Shown one piece after another: positions 35,883-43,290 of a DNA stretch of 62,485 bases. Position numbers and translations under genes: made by a program. The stretch comes from Prevotella sp. (GTDB taxonomy: Bacteria > Bacteroidota > Bacteroidia > Bacteroidales > Bacteroidaceae). The DNA lies in NCBI GenBank assembly GCA_024697645.1, contig JAILFH010000026.1, positions 1 to 62,485 of the forward strand. The letters are read 5' to 3'. The first letter of the stretch is position 1. The number at the start of each line of letters is the position of its first letter. The notes beneath the pieces are model-generated. The model had not been told where the DNA came from, made no database searches, and worked only from the letters and a program-made list of their open reading frames with translations.

Positions 35883-36617
35883 CTATTTATGTGTTCCGTA
35901 AAGTTCCTGCAATACACCCAGCGATTTCAGTTCGGGGAAATTCGGAACGTGTAGTCGATAATAGGTCAAGATTGTCTCAACACAACGTTGACGTTCTTCG
36001 CGCGTAAGATGAAAGAGGTGCATCGTCTTGTAAGTCATGCGCATCAATACTCCTATGCGGGCTGAATCTTCGGCGCCCAGAAAGTCGGGATGTAAAGGCA
36101 CTGTGTTAGAGAAAGAACCATTACGAAGGTCGAAATAGGCACCTTCTCGATAGTCTTCAAGATTGGGGAAAAATCCTATAAACCTTGATAGCCGCATCAT
36201 GAAAACCAGATGGAAATTGGCTACTGATCCCGATTGGGTGTCGAGCCATTCAATGCTACTCGAAACATACTCGAAAAGAGGTTCGTTCTGCTGCTCATCA
36301 CGGGTCGCATACAAGAGAAATTCAGCCAGAAACAGTGCTACGGCAAGTTTCTCCGCATTAAAAGGAAGAGTGGCCCAGGGCATTGCCATTCTGACATCAC
36401 GAAGTCGCTGAAGGTTCGACTTCTGATGGTAGTCAACCTCCAGTTCAAGTTGAGTCAGTGGTTGGAAAAACTGCTTCTTCAACTTGCCTTTCTGCGTCGA
36501 CGGCATTCGGCAGAGAAATGACATTCGGCCAAGTTCGGACGTGAGCATGTCTACAATCATCTGCCGCTCTCCGTATCTGATTGAATGGAGCACGATGGCT
36601 CGCGTTTTCGTGAGCAT
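35883..36617 (-). CDS. recO: DNA repair protein RecO
   Basis: 244 residues. OB-fold start TRAIVLHSIRYGERQMIVDML and the helical C-terminal part (RLSRFIGFFPNLEDYREGAYFDLRNG). The four zinc-binding Cys of many RecO proteins are absent, as in other Bacteroidetes members. It acts with RecR to load RecA on gapped DNA. Convergent with dxr. Confidence 0.92.
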   Translation of the reverse strand: MLTKTRAIVLHSIRYGERQMIVDMLTSELGRMSFLCRMPSTQKGKLKKQFFQPLTQLELEVDYHQKSNLQRLRDVRMAMPWATLPFNAEKLAVALFLAEFLLYATRDEQQNEPLFEYVSSSIEWLDTQSGSVANFHLVFMMRLSRFIGFFPNLEDYREGAYFDLRNGSFSNTVPLHPDFLGAEDSARIGVLMRMTYKTMHLFHLTREERQRCVETILTYYRLHVPNFPELKSLGVLQELYGTHK

Positions 36618-36672
36618 AGCACGCCAAAATTACTAAAAAATCTTCATTTACGAAAAATTTTTATCATAAAAC

Positions 36673-36703
36673 TTGCACAATTAGCAAAAAAGCAGTACCT
36701 TTG
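36673..36703 (+). promoter_or_regulatory. Promoter upstream of tRNA-Glu
   Basis: TTG at 36673-36675, 20 bp spacer, TACCTTTG at 36696-36703. Transcription would begin near 36710, about 70 nt before the tRNA. Confidence 0.7.
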
Positions 36704-36780
36704 CACCCACTTTTGTGAACGTTTGAAAAAGCGTGATTCCGAAATCGGAAGAATTGCAACCCGAACAATCACAGCAGGCT

Positions 36781-36852
36781 GGTCCCTTCGTCTATCGGTT
36801 AGGACGAGAGATTTTCATTCTCTAAAGAGGAGTTCGACTCTCCTAGGGACTA
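36781..36852 (+). tRNA. tRNA-Glu (TTC anticodon)
   Basis: 72 nt cloverleaf. Acceptor GGTCCCT pairs with AGGGACT (last pair G-U). D arm GTC...GAC; anticodon stem AGAGA/TCTCT with loop TTTTCAT, anticodon TTC. T arm AGGAG-TTCGACT-CTCCT. The discriminator is A and CCA is not encoded. Confidence 0.95.
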
Positions 36853-37073
36853 CAAACAGGGAATCCGTCATCTACGCAGCGATGCGTTACCAGCAAGAAC
36901 GTTGGAAATCGGTGGCGGAGGATTTTTTTGAATGAAAATAGGCTTCTTTTTGGGAGCAATCTCACAAGATCCACATTCATTCAAATAATCCGCCCAGGGC
37001 AGCCCTCAAAAGCGCAAGACCCATAGGCTTCCGCGAAAACTAAATCAATAACAATTCTTAAAATCAAAAGAAA

Positions 37074-37328
37074 ATGGCAAATCACAAATCATCACTGAAG
37101 AGAATTCGTCAGACTCAGACTCGTAAAGAGCGTAACCACTACTATGCAAAGACTATGCGCAATGCAGTGCGCAAGTTGCGTGCTACCACTGAGAAGGAAG
37201 AAGCAGTAAAGCAGTTCCCCGTGGTACAGAAGATGCTTGACAAGTTGGCTAAGACCAACATCATCCACAAGAACAAGGCTGCTAACTTGAAGTCGAGCCT
37301 TGCTAAGCACATCAGCAAGTTGGGCTAA
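37074..37328 (+). CDS. rpsT: 30S ribosomal protein S20
   Basis: 84 residues, highly basic. Start [20 protein letters not shown] and end [16 protein letters not shown] are typical. It binds the 5' domain and helix 44 of 16S rRNA. It lies 221 bp downstream of tRNA-Glu, with no promoter evident between, and is closed by a terminator at 37352. Confidence 0.97.
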   Translation: MANHKSSLKRIRQTQTRKERNHYYAKTMRNAVRKLRATTEKEEAVKQFPVVQKMLDKLAKTNIIHKNKAANLKSSLAKHISKLG

Positions 37329-37351
37329 AAGTCTGATTTTTATACCCATAC

Positions 37352-37389
37352 AAAGGCCGCTTTCCGCATAGGATAGTGGCCTTTTTTCT
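37352..37389 (+). terminator. Terminator of rpsT
   Basis: AAAGGCCGCT and AGTGGCCTTT pair over 10 positions with one mismatch, and a run of T follows (CCTTTTTTCTT). Confidence 0.85.
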
Positions 37390-37471
37390 TGTCTGCTGAA
37401 AATTTCAAAGAAAACCCTAATTTTACACATTTTTTAAGAATGAAATATTTTCATATTTCATAGATTTTTAG

Positions 37472-37479
37472 TATCTTTG
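37472..37479 (+). promoter_or_regulatory. -7 box of gyrB
   Basis: TATCTTTG lies 25 nt before the ATG at 37505. The -33 region is AT-rich without a clear TTTG. Confidence 0.5.
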
Positions 37480-37504
37480 CACGTAATTACAAGCGAACAA
37501 AAAA

Positions 37505-39475
37505 ATGTCAGAAAATCAGAACACCGTAAACAACTATTCAGCAAGTAATATTCAAGTGCTAGAAGGCCTTGAGGCTGTGCGTAAGCGTCCTGCTATGTAT
37601 ATTGGCGACATCAGCGAGAAGGGTCTTCATCATCTGGTCAACGAAACCGTCGACAACTCTATTGACGAGGCTATGGCCGGCTATTGTAAGAATATCGAAG
37701 TCACCATTAATGAAGATAACTCTATCACAGTCCTTGACGATGGTCGAGGAATTCCTGTCGATGAGCATGAGAAGATGCACAAGTCGGCCCTTGAAGTGGT
37801 CATGACAGTGCTCCACGCAGGTGGTAAGTTCGACAAGGGATCCTACAAGGTGTCGGGCGGACTTCATGGTGTAGGTGTGTCTTGTGTGAATGCCCTGTCG
37901 AGCCACATGCTCTCTCAGGTGTTCCGCAATGGTCATATCTATCAGCAGGAATACGAAAAGGGAAAGCCGCTCTACGACGTGAAGATCGTGGGTGACACCG
38001 ACAAGACAGGTACTCGTCAGCAGTTCTGGCCAGATCCTACTATATTTACCTCAGTGGTCTATCAGTGGGACATCATCGCACGTCGTATGCGTGAATTGGC
38101 CTATTTGAATGCTGGTATTACAATCCATCTCATTGATCTTCGCAAGGACGAGGAGGGCAAGACTCGTGAGGAGACTTTCCACGCCAAGGACGGACTGAAG
38201 GAATTTGTACGCTATATCGACCGCCATCGTACCCATCTCGTCGATGATGTCATCTATCTGAAGACAGAGAAGCAGGGAATTCCCATCGAGGTGGCTATCA
38301 TGTACAATACCGACTATTCTGAGAATATTCACTCTTACGTCAACAATATCAACACCATTGAGGGTGGTACCCACCTGACAGGTTTCCGTATGGCCCTGAC
38401 TCGCACATTGAAGGCTTATGCTGATCAGGAGCCAACGATTTCGAAGCAGATTGAGAAGGCAAAGATTGAGATTGCTGGTGAGGACTTCCGTGAAGGTCTG
38501 ACGGCTGTTATCTCTGTGAAGGTTGCTGAACCCCAGTTCGAAGGTCAGACGAAGACCAAATTGGGTAACTCAGAGGTCACAGGTGCCGTTCAGCAGGCTG
38601 TAGGTGAGGCTCTTTCTTACTATCTTGAGGAGCATCCGAAAGAGGCTAAGCAGATTTGTGAGAAGGTTGTGCTTGCCGCTACTGCTCGTATCGCAGCCCG
38701 TAAGGCTCGTGAGAGCGTACAGCGCAAAAACCCGATGTCGGGTGGTGGACTTCCTGGTAAACTCGCTGACTGCTCCAATAAGGACCCGAAGGAGTGCGAG
38801 ATCTTCCTCGTCGAGGGTGACTCTGCAGGTGGGTCTGCCAAGCAGGGCCGTGATCGCCACTTCCAGGCTATTCTTCCGTTGCGTGGTAAGATTCTGAACG
38901 TCGAGAAGGTTCAGTGGCACCGCGTATTCGAGGCTGAGTCTGTAATGAACATTATTCAATCAATCGGTGTACGTTTCGGAGTTGATGGCGAAGGCGACCG
39001 CGAGGCCAATATTGACAAACTGCGCTACGATAAGATTATCATCATGACCGACGCCGATGTCGATGGTTCTCACATCGACACCCTTATCATGACACTCTTC
39101 TATCGCTTTATGCCGCAAGTTATTCAGGGAGGCCATCTCTACATTGCTACTCCGCCACTCTACAAGTGCACTTACAAGAAGTTTAGCGAATACTGCTACA
39201 CTGAGCAGCAGCGCCAGACCTTCATTGATAAGTATGTGGCAGGTGACGAAAATGCTGCAGCCCTTCACACTCAGCGTTACAAAGGTCTTGGTGAGATGAA
39301 CCCCGAGCAACTTTGGGAAACCACAATGGATCCTACAAACCGTCTGCTCAAGCAGGTGACCATCGAGAACGCCGCAGAGGCTGATGAGATCTTCTCAATG
39401 CTTATGGGCGACGATGTAGAACCTCGCCGCGAGTTCATTGAGGCAAACGCAACTTACGCAAATATTGACGCTTAA
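37505..39475 (+). CDS. gyrB: DNA gyrase subunit B
   Basis: 656 residues. GHKL ATPase motifs: NETVDNSIDEA, DDGRGIPVD and GGLHGVGVSCVNALS. Transducer Lys lies in QTKTKLGNSEV. Toprim motifs EGDSAGGSAKQGRDR and DADVDGSHID; the C-terminal tail domain contains QRYKGLGEMNPEQLW. QRYKGLGEMN and length favour GyrB over ParE. It introduces negative supercoils with GyrA. It has its own promoter and ends at the strong terminator at 39557. Confidence 0.96.
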   Translation: MSENQNTVNNYSASNIQVLEGLEAVRKRPAMYIGDISEKGLHHLVNETVDNSIDEAMAGYCKNIEVTINEDNSITVLDDGRGIPVDEHEKMHKSALEVVMTVLHAGGKFDKGSYKVSGGLHGVGVSCVNALSSHMLSQVFRNGHIYQQEYEKGKPLYDVKIVGDTDKTGTRQQFWPDPTIFTSVVYQWDIIARRMRELAYLNAGITIHLIDLRKDEEGKTREETFHAKDGLKEFVRYIDRHRTHLVDDVIYLKTEKQGIPIEVAIMYNTDYSENIHSYVNNINTIEGGTHLTGFRMALTRTLKAYADQEPTISKQIEKAKIEIAGEDFREGLTAVISVKVAEPQFEGQTKTKLGNSEVTGAVQQAVGEALSYYLEEHPKEAKQICEKVVLAATARIAARKARESVQRKNPMSGGGLPGKLADCSNKDPKECEIFLVEGDSAGGSAKQGRDRHFQAILPLRGKILNVEKVQWHRVFEAESVMNIIQSIGVRFGVDGEGDREANIDKLRYDKIIIMTDADVDGSHIDTLIMTLFYRFMPQVIQGGHLYIATPPLYKCTYKKFSEYCYTEQQRQTFIDKYVAGDENAAALHTQRYKGLGEMNPEQLWETTMDPTNRLLKQVTIENAAEADEIFSMLMGDDVEPRREFIEANATYANIDA

Positions 39476-39556
39476 AATCATTTGGAACCTATTCTTTTGG
39501 TAGTGCAAGCGTTGCCAGAACCAAGAAATTAGTATAGTTCCAATCATTCAATAACG

Positions 39557-39594
39557 CGGGCAGTCATCATTGATGGCTGCCCGTGCTGTTTTTG
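39557..39594 (+). terminator. Terminator of gyrB
   Basis: CGGGCAGTCATC (39557-39568) and GATGGCTGCCCG (39572-39583) form a 12-bp stem with one G-U pair and a 3-nt loop, followed by TGCTGTTTTTG. Confidence 0.88.
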
Positions 39595-39728
39595 TATAGT
39601 CAATTTTCTGCCTTTTCATCGTTATTTTTCTTTTTTGGTGTCAAGAATGTAGTATTTTTTCGCTTTTTGAATTGCATTTTAATTTGCCATAAATATGTGT
39701 TGATTATCAATGAGTTACGAAAATGTAT

Positions 39729-39777
39729 GTTCCAAATATTCAAATTATTTGGGTTGAGGTTATTCCAAATATTCAAT
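39729..39777. repeat. Repeated TTCCAAATATTCAA box
   Basis: TTCCAAATATTCAA occurs at about 39730 and again at about 39764. The first copy forms a dyad with the following TTATTTGG (CCAAAT...ATTTGG). It lies about 40-90 bp before the RNA candidate's -7 box, an operator-like position. Confidence 0.4.
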
Positions 39778-39818
39778 TTTTTGTACTAAATTGACAAGAA
39801 GGTTTATGGAAAATGTCG

Positions 39819-39826
39819 TAAATTTG
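39819..39826 (+). promoter_or_regulatory. -7 box before the structured RNA candidate
   Basis: TAAATTTG, a consensus -7 box, predicting transcription from about 39833. The nearest upstream TTG (39791) is 25 bp away, which is too far. Confidence 0.5.
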
Positions 39827-39832
39827 CACCGT

Positions 39833-40055
39833 AAATCTAAAACAAACCGCTAATGGAATCATCGGATTCCGCGCTCCGTTTATCGGGGTAACCTGGTATT
39901 ACATGTAGAGATGGACATATTTATAATTCAGGCTACTCACCAATATTAAATAGAGCCAATAGAGTTTTGTATTCATTCACAGTGATGTAAGTGAACACAT
40001 GGTAAACGGAGCTTTTGAAAAATCCCTGACTTCCTAGGAAGTCAGGGATTACTTG
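39833..40055 (+). ncRNA. Structured small RNA candidate of about 220 nt (6S-like architecture)
   Basis: No ORF fits this region. After the -7 box comes a 5' hairpin GGAATC-atcg-GATTCC. A long-range closing stem follows, with GCTCCGTTTA (39873-39882) pairing perfectly with TAAACGGAGC (40003-40012). An inner TTACAT/ATGTAA stem is separated from it by opposed internal loops. A 30-nt palindrome at 40021-40050 then acts as terminator. A long rod closed at its ends with an internal bubble resembles 6S RNA, and a Bacteroidales RNA class has been proposed as 6S. I cannot confirm the family from sequence alone. It stands alone between gyrB and dprA. Confidence 0.5.
40021..40050 (+). terminator. Palindromic terminator of the RNA candidate
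   Basis: AATCCCTGACTTCC, then TA, then GGAAGTCAGGGATT: a perfect 14-bp stem with a very tight centre. The following T content is modest (ACTTGTTTCT). Confidence 0.7.
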
Positions 40056-40130
40056 TTTCTCTCCGTTTCGCTTTCCATATGAATGGAAAAGACTCTTTCC
40101 ATCAAGGGAAAAGGCAACTTTTTCCTCATA

Positions 40131-40420
40131 ATTATATAAAGCATGTCTTTAGACCTTACAGAGCAATGCTTTGTACCATAGAGAGCATGCCTTTATACCT
40201 ATATAAAGGCATCCTTTCTATAGTCGAAAGTCATGCTCTCTATGGTCAAAAGGTATGCTCTGTATAGTCGAGAGGATAACTCTGTATGGTCGTGGGGATA
40301 ACTCTGTATGGTCGTGGGGATAACTTTGAATAATCAAGAGGTTAACTTTGGGTAATCGGGATGCAAACTCCGTATGTTCGTGAGAATAATGTTGAACAAC
40401 AGGAATGGCCTTTATGCATA
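40131..40420. repeat. Array 3 of ~22-bp near-palindromic units
   Basis: The longest array, about twelve units, such as CTTTGTACCATAGAGAGC, CTCTCTATGGTCAAAAGG, and two identical successive copies of CTCTGTATGGTCGTGGGG. Units degrade toward the right end. The left part aligns unit by unit with the complement of array 2. It lies in the gyrB-dprA convergent gap. Confidence 0.8.
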
Positions 40421-40492
40421 GTTCTCATGTGTTGGAATGTTCCAAAAACAGGTCAATATCTTCAAAAACATTGATTCTCTAAACTAAAATGC

Positions 40493-41620
40493 CTAAGCCA
40501 AAAGGTGATAAGTGCCACCTGCCATCGTCCTTACAACGCCTTTCATTTCGAGCGAGAAGAGAATTGCAGCCATTCTTCCGACAGGAATGCCGCTCTGAAC
40601 ACTCAGTACGTTGATTTGCTGATCATTTTGTCGTTGCAGAACGTCTACGACCTGCTGTTCTTCCGCCGTGAGTTCCGGGAATAGTTGGCGCTCAATACCT
40701 TTTTGATGGGCGGTTGAAAGTTCTGCATCACTCTGCCAACCTAATGCTACGACTAAATCGTTGGCAGATGTAATGAGTGCAGCACCATTATCACGGATGA
40801 GCAGATTGCACCCTTCGCTATAGGGAGCACCAACGGCACCAGGGAAAGCAAACACGTCGCGATGATAGTCTGTAGCGATGCGGGTGGTGATAAGTCCGCC
40901 TCCGTGGGCAGCGCTCTCAACCAAAATGGTCGCATCAGCCATTCCTGCCACTATTCGGTTTCGACGCACGAAGTTTTGTTTGTCGATATGTGAATGAGTT
41001 GTATATTCGGTTATCAAACCACCGTGTTTGAGCATTTCGTCTGCTGTCGACTGGTGCCGAGTCGGGTAGAGCGTATCAAGTCCGTGAGCCAAAACGCCCA
41101 CTGTTTCGTAACCATTGGAAAGGGCTTCCCGATGAGCACAAATGTCAACTCCATAGGCAAGTCCGCTCACAATGAGCACTTCTGGGCAACGCTGACGAAG
41201 TTCTGAGACAAAGCGGCGAATCAGGTCCTGACCATATGGCGTAACGTGTCGAGTGCCCACGATGCTGATGACACGCTTCTGATTGAGATTGGCCGAACCT
41301 TTGTAATACAATACCAGTGGCGCATCCGGGCACTCCTGAAGTCGAGTCGGGTAACGCGCATCGTTCATCACAAGTGGTTCAATGTCGAGCGCCTCCATCT
41401 GCCGCATTTCCTCTTCGGCGAAATGAATGGCCTCACTTGTGTGGGTGAATGATTCTACCAATCGGTCGGAAGCATCAGGAATCAGCGAGCGAATATCATT
41501 TGAATGTGCCAAAATCTCTGTGGCAGAACCCACACGACGAAATAACTCGTGCTGATTCGCGAGAGTCAGGTAGTTGATGCGAGTGAGCGCAATGGCACTA
41601 ATGATTTCTTGCTGATTCAT
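40493..41620 (-). CDS. dprA: DNA processing protein DprA (Smf)
   Basis: 375 residues. Rossmann-like DprA core: RVISIVGTRHVTPYGQDLI, IVSGLAYGVDICAHREAL, GVLAHGLDTLYP and FVRRNRIVAGMADATILVES, then FAFPGAVGAPYSEGCNLLI. A helical N-terminal region and a C-terminal winged-helix (DML1-like) segment flank it. It loads RecA on incoming single-stranded DNA during transformation. No other competence genes are in the window. Confidence 0.95.
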   Translation of the reverse strand: MNQQEIISAIALTRINYLTLANQHELFRRVGSATEILAHSNDIRSLIPDASDRLVESFTHTSEAIHFAEEEMRQMEALDIEPLVMNDARYPTRLQECPDAPLVLYYKGSANLNQKRVISIVGTRHVTPYGQDLIRRFVSELRQRCPEVLIVSGLAYGVDICAHREALSNGYETVGVLAHGLDTLYPTRHQSTADEMLKHGGLITEYTTHSHIDKQNFVRRNRIVAGMADATILVESAAHGGGLITTRIATDYHRDVFAFPGAVGAPYSEGCNLLIRDNGAALITSANDLVVALGWQSDAELSTAHQKGIERQLFPELTAEEQQVVDVLQRQNDQQINVLSVQSGIPVGRMAAILFSLEMKGVVRTMAGGTYHLLA

Positions 41621-41792
41621 AAAAGAGTCACACGGTTTAAGATTATTCTATCTGCAAAAATACATAAAAAATATGTATCGGCAAAAGATTCTTCACAAAA
41701 AGGTTTTAGGAAAATTATCTTGAATGATGGATTGAAAGCATTTTCTGATTCGCCCGTGACAAAAACTTGTTCTCTTTTGACGAATTAGTTCT

Positions 41793-42317
41793 TTACTGCT
41801 CTTTTCCCTTGAAGTCTTCCATCTGCTGGAAACGCTGACGAATGGTCTGTCGAGCGCGGAAGATGTTGACTTTTACCTGCTCCTCACTGATATTGAGAAT
41901 GTTAGCAATGTCCTTGTAGGGTTTTCCTTCAATGTCTCTCAACTGAACACAAGAGCGTTGTTTTTCTGGCAAGGAGTTAATGATTTGCTGTACGAGTTCA
42001 ATGCGATTCTGACTGACAACGTGGTCGAAAGGAGTAATATTATTGCCCGTTCCTTCCATTAGCGAAAATGTCTCATCGTCGAGAGAAGCATGCTGGTTGT
42101 CGAGTCGTTTCAGGTGATCAAGTGAAAGATTTCGGCAAATCGTCATCGTGAAAGCCTCGATATTCTCAATGTTGTTCCATTGCTCGCGGCGGGCCCACAC
42201 TTTGAGCATAGTCTCCTGCACGACATCTTCTGCCTCCTCGCGACTCTGCAAAATACGCAGTGCAAGGCGGAAGAGCGCATCTTTCAGCGGCAAAATGTCT
42301 GTGCGGAAATTGACCAT
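41793..42317 (-). CDS. RNA polymerase sigma factor, ECF type
   Basis: 174 residues. Region 2 at about 8-75 (LALRILQSREEAEDVVQETMLKVW, ENIEAFTMTICRNLSLDHLK). Region 4 at about 110-165 (INSLPEKQRSCVQLRDIEGKPYKDIANILN, EEQVKVNIFRARQTIRQ). No region 3 is present. It lies 39 bp after argB in a speA-argB-sigma order. No anti-sigma gene follows; a plausible partner of the usual type is 16 kb away at 58599. Confidence 0.93.
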   Translation of the reverse strand: MVNFRTDILPLKDALFRLALRILQSREEAEDVVQETMLKVWARREQWNNIENIEAFTMTICRNLSLDHLKRLDNQHASLDDETFSLMEGTGNNITPFDHVVSQNRIELVQQIINSLPEKQRSCVQLRDIEGKPYKDIANILNISEEQVKVNIFRARQTIRQRFQQMEDFKGKEQ

Positions 42318-42325
42318 ATGCTAAT

Positions 42326-42367
42326 CTCTCAATTCTAAACTCTCAACGTTCAACTCTCAATTCTCTA
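42326..42367. repeat. Three 14-bp tandem repeats spanning the argB stop
   Basis: CTCTCAATTCTAAA, CTCTCAACGTTCAA and CTCTCAATTCTCTA in direct succession. The third unit encodes the last argB codons and its stop. The repeat fills the argB-sigma gap. Confidence 0.65.
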
Positions 42368-43136
42368 CAATCTTCGTCCCGTGCTCACCAAGCAAATCTG
42401 TGGAATGGGTAATGAGGACTTGGCTGACACCAGCCTGTGTGGCGGCAAGTGCATTCTCTATCTTTGGCAACATTCCGCCTGATATGACCCCATCTTTAAC
42501 AAACTGCTCGAAACTTTCGCGAGTGATTGAAGGAATTACACTATTGTCATCATCAGCATCGCGAAGCACGCCGGTTTTTTCAAAACAATAGACCAACGTC
42601 ACCTCATATCCATAAGACGCCATAGCCTTTGCTACTTCAGAGGCAATGGTGTCTGCGTTGGTATTGAGCATCAGACCTTCTCCATTATGGGTTAATGGTG
42701 CCATCACCAGAGTGGTTCCACTCTCGATGAAACCGGCAATTTTTGCAGCATTTACTTTGTCAACGTCGCCCACGAATCCATAATCAATGGCTGCCTGACG
42801 TCGATGAGAGCGAATGCAGTCGGCATCGGCTCCGGTAAGTCCGATAGCATCAACGCCCAAAGACTGAAGACGTGCCACAAGGGTTTTATTGACAAGACCT
42901 CCATAGACCATCGTCACCACTTCAAGCATAGCAGCATCAGTTATGCGACGACCACCGACCATTTGTGTTTCAATACCCAGTTTTGAAGCAATTGCCGTCG
43001 CTCTACGGCCACCGCCATGAACAAGAATCTTCCTTCCTTCGATGGCTGCAAAGTCCTTAAGAAGCCGTTCGAGTTGGTTATCGTCTTCAACTACGGCTCC
43101 TCCCACTTTGATGATTGTCAGTTTTTCAGTCTTCAT
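42357..43136 (-). CDS. argB: Acetylglutamate kinase (ArgB family)
   Basis: 259 residues, amino-acid kinase fold. KVGGAVVEDD, LVHGGGRRATAIASKLG, MVYGGLVNKTLVARL and NTNADTIASEVA are diagnostic. It phosphorylates N-acylglutamate in arginine synthesis; given ArgF', the acyl group may be succinyl. The residues at the end overlap a 14-bp tandem repeat. It lies 154 bp downstream of speA. Confidence 0.94.
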   Translation of the reverse strand: MKTEKLTIIKVGGAVVEDDNQLERLLKDFAAIEGRKILVHGGGRRATAIASKLGIETQMVGGRRITDAAMLEVVTMVYGGLVNKTLVARLQSLGVDAIGLTGADADCIRSHRRQAAIDYGFVGDVDKVNAAKIAGFIESGTTLVMAPLTHNGEGLMLNTNADTIASEVAKAMASYGYEVTLVYCFEKTGVLRDADDDNSVIPSITRESFEQFVKDGVISGGMLPKIENALAATQAGVSQVLITHSTDLLGEHGTKIVEN

Positions 43137-43187
43137 TTGATTTCTATGCTGTGCTGATGAGTTACACCTAACTAAATAAAGCGAATT

Positions 43188-43216
43188 TCACAAACTTGTG
43201 AATCACAAACTTGTGA
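43188..43216. repeat. Tandem 14-bp palindromes between speA and argB
   Basis: TCACAAACTTGTGA occurs twice (43188-43201 and 43203-43216), one base apart. Each copy is a near-perfect palindrome. The pair is itself a dyad that could fold into a 16-bp stem with two mismatches. It may be an operator for argB or the 3' hairpin of speA. Confidence 0.65.
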
Positions 43217-43290
43217 AATTGCCTTTTCCCATAAACATCCCGAGGCTTCAAGTAACGCTTTGTCGCTACATTGAAACGTCTCCTTCTTTC

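Noticed and set aside
36585..36935. 116-codon frame running across tRNA-Glu
   Set aside because: It reads through the tRNA gene and its promoter, so it cannot be coding.
40131..40420. Possible CRISPR array
   Set aside because: Units follow each other directly with no unique spacers, the unit is degenerate and no cas genes are present.
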